A stretch of 64,000 nt of DNA from Ectothiorhodospira shaposhnikovii (GCF_022227765.1 NZ_JAJMLZ010000005.1:62001-126000); one strand, 5' to 3'. Shown: positions 28,833 to 39,171, numbered from the stretch's first letter. A program made the numbers and translations. The notes: a model not told the origin generated them from the sequence alone.

Positions 28833-29834
28833 TTAATCCACGGCAGGGTCGGTACCGACCTGCTGCAACCGGGCCACGCCGGCGGCCAGATGTTCCAGAA
28901 AACTGGCCCCCTCGCCTTCCAAAAGCTTTGCCTTCAGCCGGGACATCAGGTGCTCATGCCGATCGTGCAGCTCCCGGGCCAGGCTCATGAGTCCGGCCCG
29001 TTCGTCCTGACGGCGGGCGGTTTCTACGTCCGGATGGTCCGGATTCAAGGTGAGAGAAAGGTCGATCAGCCGCCGCAGCCGCTCGGCCCCGGCCTCCTCG
29101 GAGGCTTCGCCCAACTCCTGGGCAAAGACCTGGATGTCATGGATTTCCCCCATCAGGTTCTGCATGTCCTTGAGTTCGCGGACCAGCTCCTTGCCTCCTT
29201 CCAGTTCCGCCGCCACCGGCTCCAGCAGGTAGCGCAGGCGCTTGCCCGCAATACGGGCCTGATGCACGGCCTCGTCCGCTTCACCGTCATCCCCGACCAC
29301 ACGCTGCAGTTGGTGGCGGAAGTCCTCCGCGGACTCCAGCAGCCGGGCGGCGGTGACGGTACCGAAGGGCGGGCTGTCATCATCCCGAATCAGATCCAGT
29401 CGCCCCTGTATGCGCTTGTTCAGGCGCCGGAAGGCATCGGGCAGGGCGTCGTGCAGATCCTGATACTCTTCCCGCAGCCGCAGTTCCAGGCGGGCCATCA
29501 TCCACTGATAGCCGGGCCGCTGGTGGGATTTCACCTGGCCATGCTGCTGTTTCATCCAGGCAATCTGTACTTCCGTGTCCCGGGCCAGGCCCGTACCGGC
29601 GGCCAGTTCCTTCACCCGGCGGCGCAGTTTTTTCGGCAGCCAGGTCTTGACGAAGGTCTTGTGGGCGGCCAGCAGGCTGCGCAAGCGCCGCAGGGCGACC
29701 CGAAAATCATGCAGGGCTTCCGTATCCTGCGGGTCTGACAGCCGATGGGCGGCCTGGGCCGCCTGATCGAGATAGTTTCGAGCCAGATCACGCACCACGC
29801 GGGCCGCGGGCTGGGTCGCCAGGCTTTCTTTCAT
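28833..29834 (-). CDS. CHAD domain protein
   Basis: A 333-residue all-helical protein covering a complete CHAD domain (two four-helix bundles). The basic, His-containing motifs ALHDFRVALRRLRSLLAAH and AVHQARIAGKRLRYLLEPV are the family's polyphosphate-binding sites. CHAD proteins target polyphosphate granules. No CYTH triphosphatase partner is nearby. The short AT-richer space upstream leads to the DoxX gene. Confidence 0.93.
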   Translation of the reverse strand: MKESLATQPAARVVRDLARNYLDQAAQAAHRLSDPQDTEALHDFRVALRRLRSLLAAHKTFVKTWLPKKLRRRVKELAAGTGLARDTEVQIAWMKQQHGQVKSHQRPGYQWMMARLELRLREEYQDLHDALPDAFRRLNKRIQGRLDLIRDDDSPPFGTVTAARLLESAEDFRHQLQRVVGDDGEADEAVHQARIAGKRLRYLLEPVAAELEGGKELVRELKDMQNLMGEIHDIQVFAQELGEASEEAGAERLRRLIDLSLTLNPDHPDVETARRQDERAGLMSLARELHDRHEHLMSRLKAKLLEGEGASFLEHLAAGVARLQQVGTDPAVD

Positions 29835-29959
29835 GAATCACCGTTCATCCAATGGTCAACAAGCGCCGCCATTAACGCCCATATAGATGACATTTCAATG
29901 AACCCGGCGGCAACCCCTCACAAGGCACGGACTCCTGAGACATGGGTTGGCCTGGAAGG

Positions 29960-29983
29960 GGCCTGCCCGCGAACGGGCAGGCC
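29960..29983 (-). terminator. Hairpin after the DoxX gene
   Basis: GGCCTGCCCG and CGGGCAGGCC form a 10-base stem with a 4-base CGAA-type loop, just past the stop codon of the DoxX gene. No strong T-run follows. Confidence 0.55.
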
Positions 29984-29993
29984 TCACTATTGG

Positions 29994-30437
29994 TTACCGC
30001 CGAAACACGCTGTCCACACTGTAACGGCCGGCACCGGCAAACAGGAATGCCACCATCACCGCGCCGTAGAGCAAGGAAAGCTCCTTGCTGGAGCCACCTG
30101 CGGCAAAGATCGGATCACCGCCATGGGCGATGAAGGCCGCCACCATCATGGCACCCAGGATCGCCGCCGCCGAAGCCCGGGTCAGCAGCCCCGCCGCCAG
30201 CAGCAGGCCACCCACCGCCTCCGCCAGTCCCGCCAGCCAGGCAAAGAACAGGGGGGATGAAAACCCCAGGCTCTCCACGAACCCCACAAAGCCCGCGGAC
30301 GGGGGCAATTTGTCCAGGCCATGCCCGAAGGCCATCATCAGGCCGGCCGCCACCCGCAGCACCGTCATGCCCGCATCGGCGAGGGCGGAAGCGGGGGTGG
30401 TACCGCCGAAAAGCAGGGTCTGGCTGTTGAACTGCAT
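29994..30437 (-). CDS. DoxX family membrane protein
   Basis: A 147-residue inner-membrane protein with four hydrophobic segments and the family marks AGLMMAFGHGLDKL, AWLAGLAEAVGGLLLAAGLLTR and AAFIAHGGDPIF. DoxX proteins relate to quinol oxidation or oxidative stress; the role here is unknown. ATG 30437 was chosen over upstream in-frame codons because it opens right before the first segment. Confidence 0.88.
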   Translation of the reverse strand: MQFNSQTLLFGGTTPASALADAGMTVLRVAAGLMMAFGHGLDKLPPSAGFVGFVESLGFSSPLFFAWLAGLAEAVGGLLLAAGLLTRASAAAILGAMMVAAFIAHGGDPIFAAGGSSKELSLLYGAVMVAFLFAGAGRYSVDSVFRR

Positions 30438-30674
30438 GAATCTGAGTCTCCTTATTGGATCTTGTGAAGGCATTGACCACGAAACGGCGGGCCAACGGAA
30501 CCGACGGACGCATATCACCGACGAATGCCGCCCCCACCGGGTCCGTGGGCACTACACTGCAGGACAGGAAAGATCCACTGAACATCAGGATCCGTTCCTG
30601 AAGGGATTTGGTGTCCTTTTGCACCGATTCGTTCCATGCATCCACACAGTCAAAAAGAGATTTGGGGGAAACAC

Positions 30675-31337
30675 ATGCACAACCAAGGAATGTCCCGTCC
30701 CATCCTGGCCAGCACCCTGGCCATGGCACTGCTCGCCGCCGGCACGACGGCCGCGGCCGACTCCCGCTTCGGGATGGCGGCCAAGGTGGGGACTACCGGC
30801 CTGGGCCTGGAAGGCACGGTCGGGCTGAGCGAGCGGGTGAACCTGCGAGCCGGCCTGTACGGCTTTGACTACAGCAAGGACTTCGAAGAGGAAGGCATCG
30901 ACTACGACGGTGACCTGAAACTGCGCAGCGCGGCCCTGCTGGCGGACTGGCATCCCTTCGGCGGCAATTTCCGGGTGAGCGCCGGGGCCTATCACAACGG
31001 CAACGAACTCAAGGGGAAGGCGGACGGCAGCCTGGACATCGGTGATAACACTTATGACGCCAGCCTCGACGCCACCATCGACTGGCGTTCCTTTGCCCCC
31101 TATGTGGGGATCGGCTACGGCAACGCCATCCGCGGCAGCCGCTGGTCCTTCGCCATGGATGCCGGGGTGATGTTCACAGGATCGCCGGATGTACGGTTGA
31201 GGGGGCAGGTCAGTGATCCAGCCTTGGAAGACGCCTTCAACGACGACCTCAAGCGTGAAGAAGACAGCCTCAAGGAAGAACTCAAGGACGTGAAATACTG
31301 GCCCGTCCTGAGCCTGGGCGTGTCCTACCGGTTCTAA
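30675..31337 (+). CDS. Outer-membrane beta-barrel protein, unknown
   Basis: A 220-residue secreted protein: signal peptide (to about TTAAA-DS), then alternating beta strands and a C-terminal Phe after SLGVSYRF, the usual outer-membrane insertion signal. RF-GMAAKVGTTGLGLEGTVGL and LRAGLYGFDY resemble the small OmpW/opacity-like barrels. A charged helical insert (DLKREEDSLKEELKDVKY) precedes the last strand. Start ATG at 30675 follows GGGGGAA. Confidence 0.8.
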   Translation: MHNQGMSRPILASTLAMALLAAGTTAAADSRFGMAAKVGTTGLGLEGTVGLSERVNLRAGLYGFDYSKDFEEEGIDYDGDLKLRSAALLADWHPFGGNFRVSAGAYHNGNELKGKADGSLDIGDNTYDASLDATIDWRSFAPYVGIGYGNAIRGSRWSFAMDAGVMFTGSPDVRLRGQVSDPALEDAFNDDLKREEDSLKEELKDVKYWPVLSLGVSYRF

Positions 31338-31363
31338 GCCAACGACAGCCCTTCTCCACCGGA

Positions 31364-32053
31364 TCACCGGTCCCGACGCGAAGCCAGCCGATCCGCCCGG
31401 CGGATCGGCTCCGGCAACCGGTAGCGGGGAGCCGCCTCCAGCACCAGCCGGCAGGCCGTCTCCAGACACACACGATGACCGATGGAGACGAATACCGGCT
31501 TCACCCCGGTCCGAGTGCGCAGCACCCGGCCGATCACCTCGTCATCCGCCATCAAGGGCGATCCATCACCCCGCTGTTCCCCCGGCATCTCAAACCGTCC
31601 CGTCAACCGGGACTTCCCCACCCCCAACGCCGGCAACCCCGTCAGCACACCCAGATGGGCCGCGACGCCCATACGCCGGGGATGGGCAATCCCCTGGCCG
31701 TCGCAGAACAGCAGATCCGGCGTCACCGACAATCTCGCCAGGGCCTCCAGCACCGCCGGAATCTCCCGGAAGGACAACAGCCCGGGCACATAGGGAAACA
31801 CGGTGGGCACCCGTGCCAGCGCATCCTCCAGCGGCACCATGTCCGGCCAGGTCAGCACCGACACCACCGCCCGGGTCAAGCGCCCTTCGTCCTCAAAGCC
31901 CACATCCACCCCCGCCACATGACGCAGCGGACCCAGACGGTCTTCCCGAATCACCCGAGGTGCCAGGGAGGCCTGCAGGTCGCGGGCCTGGGCCGGGGTC
32001 AGGTCCCAGTGGTGACTGACACCCCCCACATCCGTCTCAACCCACGCGACCAT
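31364..32053 (-). CDS. nfi: Endonuclease V (deoxyinosine 3'-endonuclease)
   Basis: A 229-residue repair nuclease that cuts beside deaminated adenine. Active-site marks: Asp in HVAGVDVGFED, wedge and Glu in VFPYVPGLLSFREIP, Asp in LFCDGQGIAHPRRMG, and LGVGKSRLTG. All metal ligands are present. Its start lies within the last codons of recG (17-base overlap). Confidence 0.95.
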   Translation of the reverse strand: MVAWVETDVGGVSHHWDLTPAQARDLQASLAPRVIREDRLGPLRHVAGVDVGFEDEGRLTRAVVSVLTWPDMVPLEDALARVPTVFPYVPGLLSFREIPAVLEALARLSVTPDLLFCDGQGIAHPRRMGVAAHLGVLTGLPALGVGKSRLTGRFEMPGEQRGDGSPLMADDEVIGRVLRTRTGVKPVFVSIGHRVCLETACRLVLEAAPRYRLPEPIRRADRLASRRDR

Positions 32054-34097
32054 ATTCCTCCGCCCCGCTCAGCCAGCGCCGGATCAGCGGCTCCACATGG
32101 TCGGGGTAATCCCGCATCAGCCGGGTCGCCGCCGCCTTCACCGTATCCAGCAGATCCTGATCACGCACAATCTCGGCAATGCGAAACTGCATCATCCCCG
32201 TCTGCCGGGTGCCCAGCACCTCCCCCGGCCCCCGCAACTCCAGGTCGATGCGGGCAATCTCGAACCCGTCGGTGGTGGCCCTCAGAGCCTCCAGGCGGCG
32301 CTGGGCAGTGTCGGACAGAGGGGGATGATAGAGCAGCACGCAGACGCTTTCCGCCGTTCCCCGCCCCACCCGGCCCCGCAGCTGATGCAGCTGAGCCAGA
32401 CCCAGGCGCTCCGCGTTCTCGATAATCATGAGGGAGGCATTGGGCACGTCCACCCCCACCTCGATCACCGTGGTGGCCACCAGCAATTGCAGCTCGCCGG
32501 CCTTGAAAGCGGCCATCACCGTCTCCTTCTCCCGGGGCTTCATGCGCCCGTGCACCAGCCCCACCCGGATACCGGTCAGGGCCTCCCGCAATAGGGCATG
32601 GGTGTCCTCCGCCGCCTGGGCCTGCAGGGCCTCGGACTCCTCGATCAAGGTGCAGACCCAGTAGGCCTGCCGCCCCTGGCCGATGGCATGGTGGATGCGT
32701 TCCACCACCTCCGCCCGACGGGCATCACTCACCGCCACCGTCTTCACCGGGGTACGCCCCGGGGGCAACTCGTCAATGACCGAATAGTCCAGGTCGGCGT
32801 AGGCGGTCATGGCCAGGGTGCGGGGAATGGGGGTGGCGGTCATGATCAGCTGATGGGGCAGACGGCCGTCCCGGGCACCCTTCTCCCGCAGGGCCATGCG
32901 CTGATGCACACCGAATCGGTGCTGTTCGTCCACGATCACCAGGGCCAGGTCCTCGAAGCTCACCTCGTCCTGGAACAGGGCGTGGGTGCCCACCGCCACC
33001 CGGGCGGTACCCTCGGCCAGCGCCGCCAGGGACTCCCGACGGGCGCGCACCCCCTGTCTGCCGGAAAACCAGGCCACCGGAATGTCCAATGGCCCCAGCA
33101 GGGCGCGAAAGTTGTGGTGATGCTGTTCCGCCAGGATCTCCGTGGGGGCCATCACCGCAGCCTGATGACCGGCCTCCACCGCGTGCAGGCAGGCGGCCAC
33201 CGCCACCAGGGTCTTGCCCGAACCCACGTCCCCCTGTACCAGACGCAGCATGGGACTGGGCCGCGCCATGTCCCGTTCCAGTTCCCGGATCACCCGGTCC
33301 TGGGCGCCGGTGAGTGCAAACGGCAGGGACCGGCGCAGACGACCGAGCAGATTGCCGTCCACCCGTATCACCGGGGCGGGCCGGGCGGTGGTGCGGGTGC
33401 GCAGGCGGTACAGGCTCAGGTGATGGGCCACCAGTTCCTCGAAGGCCAGACGTCGCTGGGCGGGGTGACGGCCCGCCAGCAGTGCCGCCACGGAGACGTC
33501 CGGCGGCGGCCGATGCACGGTGCGCAGGGCCGATTCCAGATCCGGCAGGCCGGCGGGATCCAGTACCCCCGGCGGCAGCCAGTCCGGCAGGTGTTCCAGG
33601 CGGGCCAGGGCCTCGTCGGTGAGACGGCGCAGACTGATCTGATGCAGCCCTTCCGTGGTGGGATAGACGGGAGTGAGGCAATCCTCCACCGGAGCCGAGT
33701 CATCCTGGATCACCCGGTACTCCGGGTGCACCATCTCCAGCCCCTGCCGGCCGCCGCGCACTTCACCAAAACAGCGCAGCCGCACCCCGCGCACCAGGTT
33801 GTGCTGCTGGGCGGCGGAGAAATGGAAAAACCGCAGATTGAGGGCGCCGGTGCCGTCGGCCAGGCGCAGGATCAGCATGCGCCGACCGCGGGACTGAACC
33901 TCGGCGAGGGCGATCTCCCCTTCCACCACCGCCTCGTCTCCGGGGCGCAGACCGGCAACGGGCAGGACCCGGGTACGGTCCTGGTAACGCAGGGGCAGAT
34001 GGAACAGCAGGTCGGTCAGGGTATGGATGCCCAGCTTTTCCAGCCGGGCCGCCTGTTTCGGGCCGACGCCCTTGAGAGTGGTGACGGGTTCGGTCAT
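32037..34097 (-). CDS. recG: ATP-dependent DNA helicase RecG
   Basis: A 686-residue branch-migration helicase acting at stalled forks. N-terminal wedge/OB domain (about 1-170, VAGLRPGDEAVVEGEI), Walker A LVQGDVGSGKT, DEQHRFG box, TATPIPRT motif III, LVHGRMKPREKE and ATTVIEVGVDVPNASLM, then QLRGRVGRG. It is full length. The gene is convergent with nothing; it is followed by nfi with overlap. Confidence 0.98.
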   Translation of the reverse strand: MTEPVTTLKGVGPKQAARLEKLGIHTLTDLLFHLPLRYQDRTRVLPVAGLRPGDEAVVEGEIALAEVQSRGRRMLILRLADGTGALNLRFFHFSAAQQHNLVRGVRLRCFGEVRGGRQGLEMVHPEYRVIQDDSAPVEDCLTPVYPTTEGLHQISLRRLTDEALARLEHLPDWLPPGVLDPAGLPDLESALRTVHRPPPDVSVAALLAGRHPAQRRLAFEELVAHHLSLYRLRTRTTARPAPVIRVDGNLLGRLRRSLPFALTGAQDRVIRELERDMARPSPMLRLVQGDVGSGKTLVAVAACLHAVEAGHQAAVMAPTEILAEQHHHNFRALLGPLDIPVAWFSGRQGVRARRESLAALAEGTARVAVGTHALFQDEVSFEDLALVIVDEQHRFGVHQRMALREKGARDGRLPHQLIMTATPIPRTLAMTAYADLDYSVIDELPPGRTPVKTVAVSDARRAEVVERIHHAIGQGRQAYWVCTLIEESEALQAQAAEDTHALLREALTGIRVGLVHGRMKPREKETVMAAFKAGELQLLVATTVIEVGVDVPNASLMIIENAERLGLAQLHQLRGRVGRGTAESVCVLLYHPPLSDTAQRRLEALRATTDGFEIARIDLELRGPGEVLGTRQTGMMQFRIAEIVRDQDLLDTVKAAATRLMRDYPDHVEPLIRRWLSGAEEYGRVG

Positions 34098-34149
34098 GAC
34101 GCTATTCGCTTGATTCCTTTCCCGATGATGCCATGTCCCTGGCCATGAT

Positions 34150-34176
34150 GGCCCCTCCCCCCCAGGAGGAGGGGCC
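34150..34176 (-). terminator. Hairpin between ridA and recG
   Basis: GGCCCCTCC and GGAGGGGCC form a 9-base stem with a 9-base loop, located just after the ridA stop. No T-run was seen, so strength is uncertain. Confidence 0.45.
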
Positions 34177-34187
34177 GCCGGATTCCG

Positions 34188-34571
34188 TCAGGACAGATCC
34201 ATGATCCCGTCCATCTCCACCTGGGCGTCCTTGGGCAGGCTGGCAACGCCGATGGCGGCACGGGCCGGATAGGGCTCGTGGAAGTATTCGGCCATGACCT
34301 GGTTCACGGTGGGGAAATGGGTCAGGTCGGTGAGGAAGACATTGAGCTTGACCACGTCGTCCAGGGTGCCGCCGGCGGCTTCGGCCACGGCCTGCAGATT
34401 GTCGAACACCCGGCGGATCTGGGCCTCGATGGGGCCTTCCACCATATCCATGGTCTCGGGCACCAGGGGGATCTGGCCGGACAGGTAGACGGTGGACCCC
34501 ACCTTCACGGCCTGGGAATAGGTACCGATGGCCTGCGGAGCCTTGTCGGTGGCGATAATTTCACGGGACAT
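34188..34571 (-). CDS. ridA: RidA family enamine/imine deaminase
   Basis: A 127-residue trimeric protein that hydrolyses reactive 2-aminoacrylate-type enamines. Signatures: [33 protein letters not shown] and the catalytic Arg in [21 protein letters not shown]. The start ATG 34571 is the family start; an earlier ATG adds 12 unrelated residues. It lies between lysA and recG; spoT, often near here, is absent. Confidence 0.95.
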   Translation of the reverse strand: MSREIIATDKAPQAIGTYSQAVKVGSTVYLSGQIPLVPETMDMVEGPIEAQIRRVFDNLQAVAEAAGGTLDDVVKLNVFLTDLTHFPTVNQVMAEYFHEPYPARAAIGVASLPKDAQVEMDGIMDLS

Positions 34572-34603
34572 GGGAGATTCCTTCTGGTCGTCGATGTGGA
34601 GGA

Positions 34604-35851
34604 TCAACCGGGCAGCAGCGTTTCCCCGGCCAGGAGTTCGTCCAGGGTCTGGCGGCGATGGATCAGCCAGTCCCGGTCCCCGTCCACCATCACCTCCGCG
34701 GGCCGGGGACGGGTGTTGTAGTTGGAGCTCATGGTGAAGCCGTAGGCCCCGGCGGATCGCACCGCCAGCAGGTCTCCGGCGGCCAGGTCGAGGGTTCGCT
34801 CCTTGCCCAGGAAATCCCCGGTTTCGCAGACCGGACCCACCACGTCGTAGGGGATGCCCTCACCGCCCCGGGGACGCACCGGCACGATGTCCATCCACGC
34901 GCTGTAGAGGGAGGGCCGGATGAGATCGTTCATGGCCGCGTCCACGATGGCAAAGTGCTTGTGGCGGGTGGGCTTGAGGTATTCCACTCGGGTGAGCAGC
35001 ACCCCGGCATTGCCGGCGATGGCCCGTCCGGGTTCCACCAGGATCTCGTAATGGGTATCCCGCAGCGCCTCCAGCATGGCCCGGGCATACGCTTCGGGCA
35101 GGGGCGGATGCTCGTCCCGGTAACGGATTCCCAGCCCGCCCCCCAGATCCAGATGATGGAGCCGGATGCCCTCGTCCTCCAGGGTCCGGGCCAGGTGCAG
35201 GACCCGGTGCAAGGCGTCCACAAAGGGTTCCAGGCGGGTGAGCTGGGAACCGATGTGGCAGTCGATGCCGATGATATTCAGGTGCGGCAGTGCCGCGGCC
35301 CGCCGATAGAGATCCAGGGCATCGGCCACGTCCACGCCGAACTTGTTTTCCTTCAGCCCGGTGGAGATGTAGGGATGGGTCTGGGCATCCACGTCCGGAT
35401 TGACCCGCAGGGACACCGGCGCCGTCACCCCCAGGGCACCGGCCTCGGCATTGAGGCGCTCCAGTTCCGCCGCCGATTCCACGTTGAAGCAGCGGATGCC
35501 CAGTTCCAGGGCACGGCGCATCTCGTCGGTCCGCTTGCCCACGCCGGAGAAGACCACCTTGCCCGGATCACCGCCGGCCCGCACCACCCGCTCCAGTTCG
35601 CCGACGGAGACGATGTCGAACCCGGACCCGAGCCGGGCCAGCAGGTTGAGTACCGCCAGACTGGAATTGGCCTTCACCGCATAGCACACCAGATGGGGAT
35701 GATCCCCCAGGGCGCGATCAAACGCGTGCCAGTGACGCTCCAGGGTGGCCCGGGAATAGACGTAAAGCGGCGTTCCGTGACGCTGCGCCAGGTCTTCCAG
35801 GCTCAGGTCCTCGGCATGCAGGACCCCGTTGTGATAGTTGAAATGATCCAT
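34604..35851 (-). CDS. lysA: Diaminopimelate decarboxylase
   Basis: A 415-residue PLP enzyme making lysine from meso-diaminopimelate. The PLP Lys is Lys60 in [45 protein letters not shown] and the C-terminal substrate site [15 protein letters not shown] are all present. lptM lies 57 bases upstream on the same strand, the usual lptM-lysA pair, but dapF is not next to it in this genome. Confidence 0.97.
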   Translation of the reverse strand: MDHFNYHNGVLHAEDLSLEDLAQRHGTPLYVYSRATLERHWHAFDRALGDHPHLVCYAVKANSSLAVLNLLARLGSGFDIVSVGELERVVRAGGDPGKVVFSGVGKRTDEMRRALELGIRCFNVESAAELERLNAEAGALGVTAPVSLRVNPDVDAQTHPYISTGLKENKFGVDVADALDLYRRAAALPHLNIIGIDCHIGSQLTRLEPFVDALHRVLHLARTLEDEGIRLHHLDLGGGLGIRYRDEHPPLPEAYARAMLEALRDTHYEILVEPGRAIAGNAGVLLTRVEYLKPTRHKHFAIVDAAMNDLIRPSLYSAWMDIVPVRPRGGEGIPYDVVGPVCETGDFLGKERTLDLAAGDLLAVRSAGAYGFTMSSNYNTRPRPAEVMVDGDRDWLIHRRQTLDELLAGETLLPG

Positions 35852-35908
35852 GGAGGTGTATGTCCGTCGCGACGCGACATGGAATGGAACAAGGTCGGAA
35901 ACGCGGTC

Positions 35909-36040
35909 TCAGTCCGCCGCGCGACGCTCTTCCTGGGGCAGGTAGAGGTCGCCTTTCTGGCCGCAACTGGCCAGCATGCTGGCGGTGCCCAGTACCACGA
36001 CCACGCCGATCAGCATCAGGTTGGACCAGCAAAAGCGCAT
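35909..36040 (-). CDS. lptM: LPS translocon maturation lipoprotein LptM (YifL-like)
   Basis: A 43-residue lipoprotein: short signal helix (LMLIGVVVVLGTASM), lipobox LASC, and the mature motif CGQKGDLYLPQE typical of YifL/LptM, which helps LptD fold in the outer membrane. It is directly upstream of lysA, as in E. coli relatives. The start ATG at 36040 gives the normal signal length. Confidence 0.88.
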   Translation of the reverse strand: MRFCWSNLMLIGVVVVLGTASMLASCGQKGDLYLPQEERRAAD

Positions 36041-36093
36041 GGGGGGGTTCCTCATCTTTTCACAGGCAACCCGCATGATAGCATCGGGCGGGA

Positions 36094-36594
36094 TCACCCG
36101 GCTTCATAGCGGATCTTCACGATCTCGTAATACTGCTCCCCCGCCGGGGTCTGCACCTTGACCTCGTCATCCAGGGCCTTGCCGAGCAGGGCACGGGCCA
36201 CGGGAGAATCCAGACTGATCCAGCGCCGGTCCGGATCAAACTCGTCGGCACCCACGATACGGTATTCCACCTCCCGGTCCGACTCGTCCAGCAACGTCAC
36301 CCAGGCACCGAAATAGACCTTGCCCCGGTCGGCCGGCGGCTCGCGCACCACCTTGAGGCCGGGCAGGCGCTTCTGCAGATAACGGATCCGTCGATCGATC
36401 TCCCGCAGTTCCTTCTTCCGATAGATGTATTCCGCGTTTTCCGAGCGGTCGCCTTCCGCGGCGGCGGCGGCCAGATGGCGGGTGACATCGGCCCGGCGAA
36501 TCCACAGGCCGGACAGCTCCGTATCCAGGGCGGCATAGCCCTGGGGCGTGATATGGGGCGAGGATCGGGGTGCGGGTGGGCGCCAGCGGCTCAT
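36094..36594 (-). CDS. greB: Transcription elongation factor GreB
   Basis: A 166-residue Gre factor that rescues backtracked RNA polymerase by stimulating transcript cleavage. The coiled-coil tip GDRSENAEYIYRKKELREID has the two acidic catalytic residues, and VYFGAWVTLLDE, SLDSPVARALLGKALDDEV and TPAGEQYYEIVKI match GreB rather than GreA. The N-terminus is slightly extended and proline-rich. Confidence 0.95.
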   Translation of the reverse strand: MSRWRPPAPRSSPHITPQGYAALDTELSGLWIRRADVTRHLAAAAAEGDRSENAEYIYRKKELREIDRRIRYLQKRLPGLKVVREPPADRGKVYFGAWVTLLDESDREVEYRIVGADEFDPDRRWISLDSPVARALLGKALDDEVKVQTPAGEQYYEIVKIRYEAG

Positions 36595-36845
36595 GGGATG
36601 ACACGTCTATGAACACAGGGCATAGCATACAGCAAGGCAATCATCCGGCCACGGGCCACCCACGGCCATGACTCGCACGGGCGGATGGGCGCGATACCGT
36701 AAACCTTGGCAAACCCACCATTGCCCACCACAATGGACGAATCCACTTGCATTTCGCCATTTGCCATCATGCTGTCAGGAAGACATCGCTCGTACACATC
36801 AGGTACGGGCACGACGGTGTGAGACTGTCATTGGAGGTGGGAGTT

Positions 36846-39131
36846 TTGAAGTTCTGGCGCAAATTGGCGTTGACCTTCGTGGGCACGGCGGCGGTGATTA
36901 CCGGCCTGTTCGTCATGGCCAGCTATAACAGCCTGCGCCAAACCCTTCTGGAAGAATCCGATCAGCGCCTGAGAGCGGGGGCCTATGCCGTGCTCGCCTT
37001 GCTGCCACCCGATTATCACCAACGGATCAGCGGCCCGGATTCCGTCACCAGTGAGCGCTTTTTGGCCGACATGGCGGTGCTGTCGGACTATGCCGATCAT
37101 GCCGGCTTTGCCTACGTCTATACGTACATGAAATTCGGTGACCGCATCGTGACTACCGCAAGCTCGGCCACCGTCGACGAACGCCGGCACCTGACCCATG
37201 ACCGCTTCTTTCAACATTATGACACCGCCCCGCCGGAACTCCATGCCAGCTTTGATGACGGCAGGACCCGCTATCTGGAATACAGCGACGCCTATGGGGA
37301 GTTCCGTTCCATTTTTCTCCCCATCCGGATCAATGACGATCGCTACTATGTCATCGGTGTCGATCTGGAGCTGAGCTATCTGCGGGAAAAACTGGCGGCC
37401 ATGCGCCGGCAATCCATCGGCATAGGCCTGGCCCTGTTTTCCGTCACCCTGCTCTTGCTGCTGAGCGGTTCGCGCACCTTCATTCAGCCCTTGCAGCGCG
37501 AGGAGCGCCTCACCGGCATCTTCGACGGGCTCGACACCGTCGTATTTGTCTGTGACCCTGAAAACCGGCACATTCTTTTCGTGAATGCCCACGGTCGACA
37601 AGCCCTGGGCATCAGGGAGCATGGAGCCTGTGAACAGGAGGCGATCGCTCCAGGGGAGTGGCGCTGCGCACTTTGCGGCATACACCATCACGGCTCCGAT
37701 GGGGCAAGTGATCCGTGGATACCGCGTTGGGAAATGCACAGTAGGCGCAACGGCCGCTGGTATGACTGCCAGCGCAAGGTCATGCAATGGAGTGATGGGC
37801 GTAACGTGCACCTGCAGATTGCCCACGATATCACCGAGCGCAAGCAGATCGGGCAGCATCTGGAGCGCAGCGAGGCACGCTTTCGTCAGCTATTCGATGA
37901 AATGCTGGATGGCTATGCCTTGCATGAAATCCTCTGCGACCCCCGGGGCAAGCCCATTGACTACCGCTATATCGAGGTCAACCCCGCCTTTGAGCGGATG
38001 ACCGGCCTCAAGGCGGACAACCTGATCGGCCGTCGGGTGCGGGAAGTCCTGCCGGGGACGGAGGACTACTGGATTGACACCTATGGCAAGGTGGCCCTCA
38101 CCGGCGAGCCGGCGTGCATCGAAAACTATTCCCGGGAGCTGGGCAAATTTTTTGAGGTACGCGCCTATCGGCCGGCCCCGGGCGAATTCGTGGTGGTGTT
38201 TGCCGATACCACGCAACGCAAGCGTTCCGAACAGGCCCTGCAACGCAGCGAACAGCATTTCCGCGCACTGTTTACCGACCTTCCGGTACCCATCCTGATT
38301 TGCGAGACCGAAACCGCCGACATCATCGACGCCAACCATGCCGCAATGGCGGCCTATCACTGCGACAATCTGGAATCGTTGCAAAAAGGCCAGGCCTGGT
38401 ATTCGGCACCGCCTTATTCACGCGCCGACGCCGTGCGCTGGCATCACAAGGCCGTTGCCGAAGGACTTCAAGTCTTCGAGTGGTGCTACACCGACCGTGA
38501 CGGCCAACCGGCCTGGATCATGATCTACCTGAACGTCGCCATGATCCATGGACAGCAGCGGATGCTGGTGATCCAGCTGGATATTACCGAACGCAAGCGC
38601 ATGGAAGCCGAGCTGCGACGCATTTCCAGCATTGATGCCCTCACCGGGCTGCTCAATCGCGGCCACTTCTTCACACTGGCCGAGCGGGAATATCAGGTTT
38701 TTCGGCGCCATCAGCGCCCCCTCTCATTGCTGATGATCGACATCGACCACTTCAAACCGATCAACGACCGCTACGGCCATGGCATCGGCGATCAGGTACT
38801 GCGCGCCGTGGCCAACAGGCTACAGGAAAACCTGCGGCAAACCGATCTGCTGGGACGCTATGGCGGAGAGGAGTTCGTGATGTTGCTGCCGGATACCCAT
38901 GAGGAGATGGCCGTGGTCCTGGCCGAGCGCCTGCGCCAAACCGTCGCGCGGCAACGGATAGAAACCCCGCGCGCGGTACTGTCCGTCACCCTCAGCCTTG
39001 GGGTAGCCGTATTGCACAAGGACCGCCCGGCAACCCTGGGTGAACTCATCGAACAAGCCGATCAGGCCTTGTATCGAGCCAAACAGACCGGCCGCAATCA
39101 GGTGGCCTGCTGGGTGTGTTCAGACGGCTGA
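36846..39131 (+). CDS. Membrane sensor diguanylate cyclase with three PAS domains
   Basis: About 761 residues: membrane helix (5-28), periplasmic sensor of about 150 residues, second helix (SIGIGLALFSVTLLLLLSG), three PAS domains, then GGDEF. The active site is GGEEF with an I-site RQTD five residues before. The first PAS has an odd Cys/His patch (RCALCGIHHHG) that could hold metal or haem. The start is TTG 36846 with GGAGG 8 bases upstream; the frame extends to an ATG at 36747 without a ribosome site. It stands alone. Confidence 0.85.
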   Translation: MKFWRKLALTFVGTAAVITGLFVMASYNSLRQTLLEESDQRLRAGAYAVLALLPPDYHQRISGPDSVTSERFLADMAVLSDYADHAGFAYVYTYMKFGDRIVTTASSATVDERRHLTHDRFFQHYDTAPPELHASFDDGRTRYLEYSDAYGEFRSIFLPIRINDDRYYVIGVDLELSYLREKLAAMRRQSIGIGLALFSVTLLLLLSGSRTFIQPLQREERLTGIFDGLDTVVFVCDPENRHILFVNAHGRQALGIREHGACEQEAIAPGEWRCALCGIHHHGSDGASDPWIPRWEMHSRRNGRWYDCQRKVMQWSDGRNVHLQIAHDITERKQIGQHLERSEARFRQLFDEMLDGYALHEILCDPRGKPIDYRYIEVNPAFERMTGLKADNLIGRRVREVLPGTEDYWIDTYGKVALTGEPACIENYSRELGKFFEVRAYRPAPGEFVVVFADTTQRKRSEQALQRSEQHFRALFTDLPVPILICETETADIIDANHAAMAAYHCDNLESLQKGQAWYSAPPYSRADAVRWHHKAVAEGLQVFEWCYTDRDGQPAWIMIYLNVAMIHGQQRMLVIQLDITERKRMEAELRRISSIDALTGLLNRGHFFTLAEREYQVFRRHQRPLSLLMIDIDHFKPINDRYGHGIGDQVLRAVANRLQENLRQTDLLGRYGGEEFVMLLPDTHEEMAVVLAERLRQTVARQRIETPRAVLSVTLSLGVAVLHKDRPATLGELIEQADQALYRAKQTGRNQVACWVCSDG

Positions 39132-39171
39132 CCCGGTCTATCATCAGTCGATATCCATCCGGGACAAATCC

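Noticed and set aside
36591-36812. 73-codon leftward frame before the multi-PAS cyclase gene
   Set aside because: No recognisable family, no ribosome site and it overlaps the greB start; treated as non-coding.
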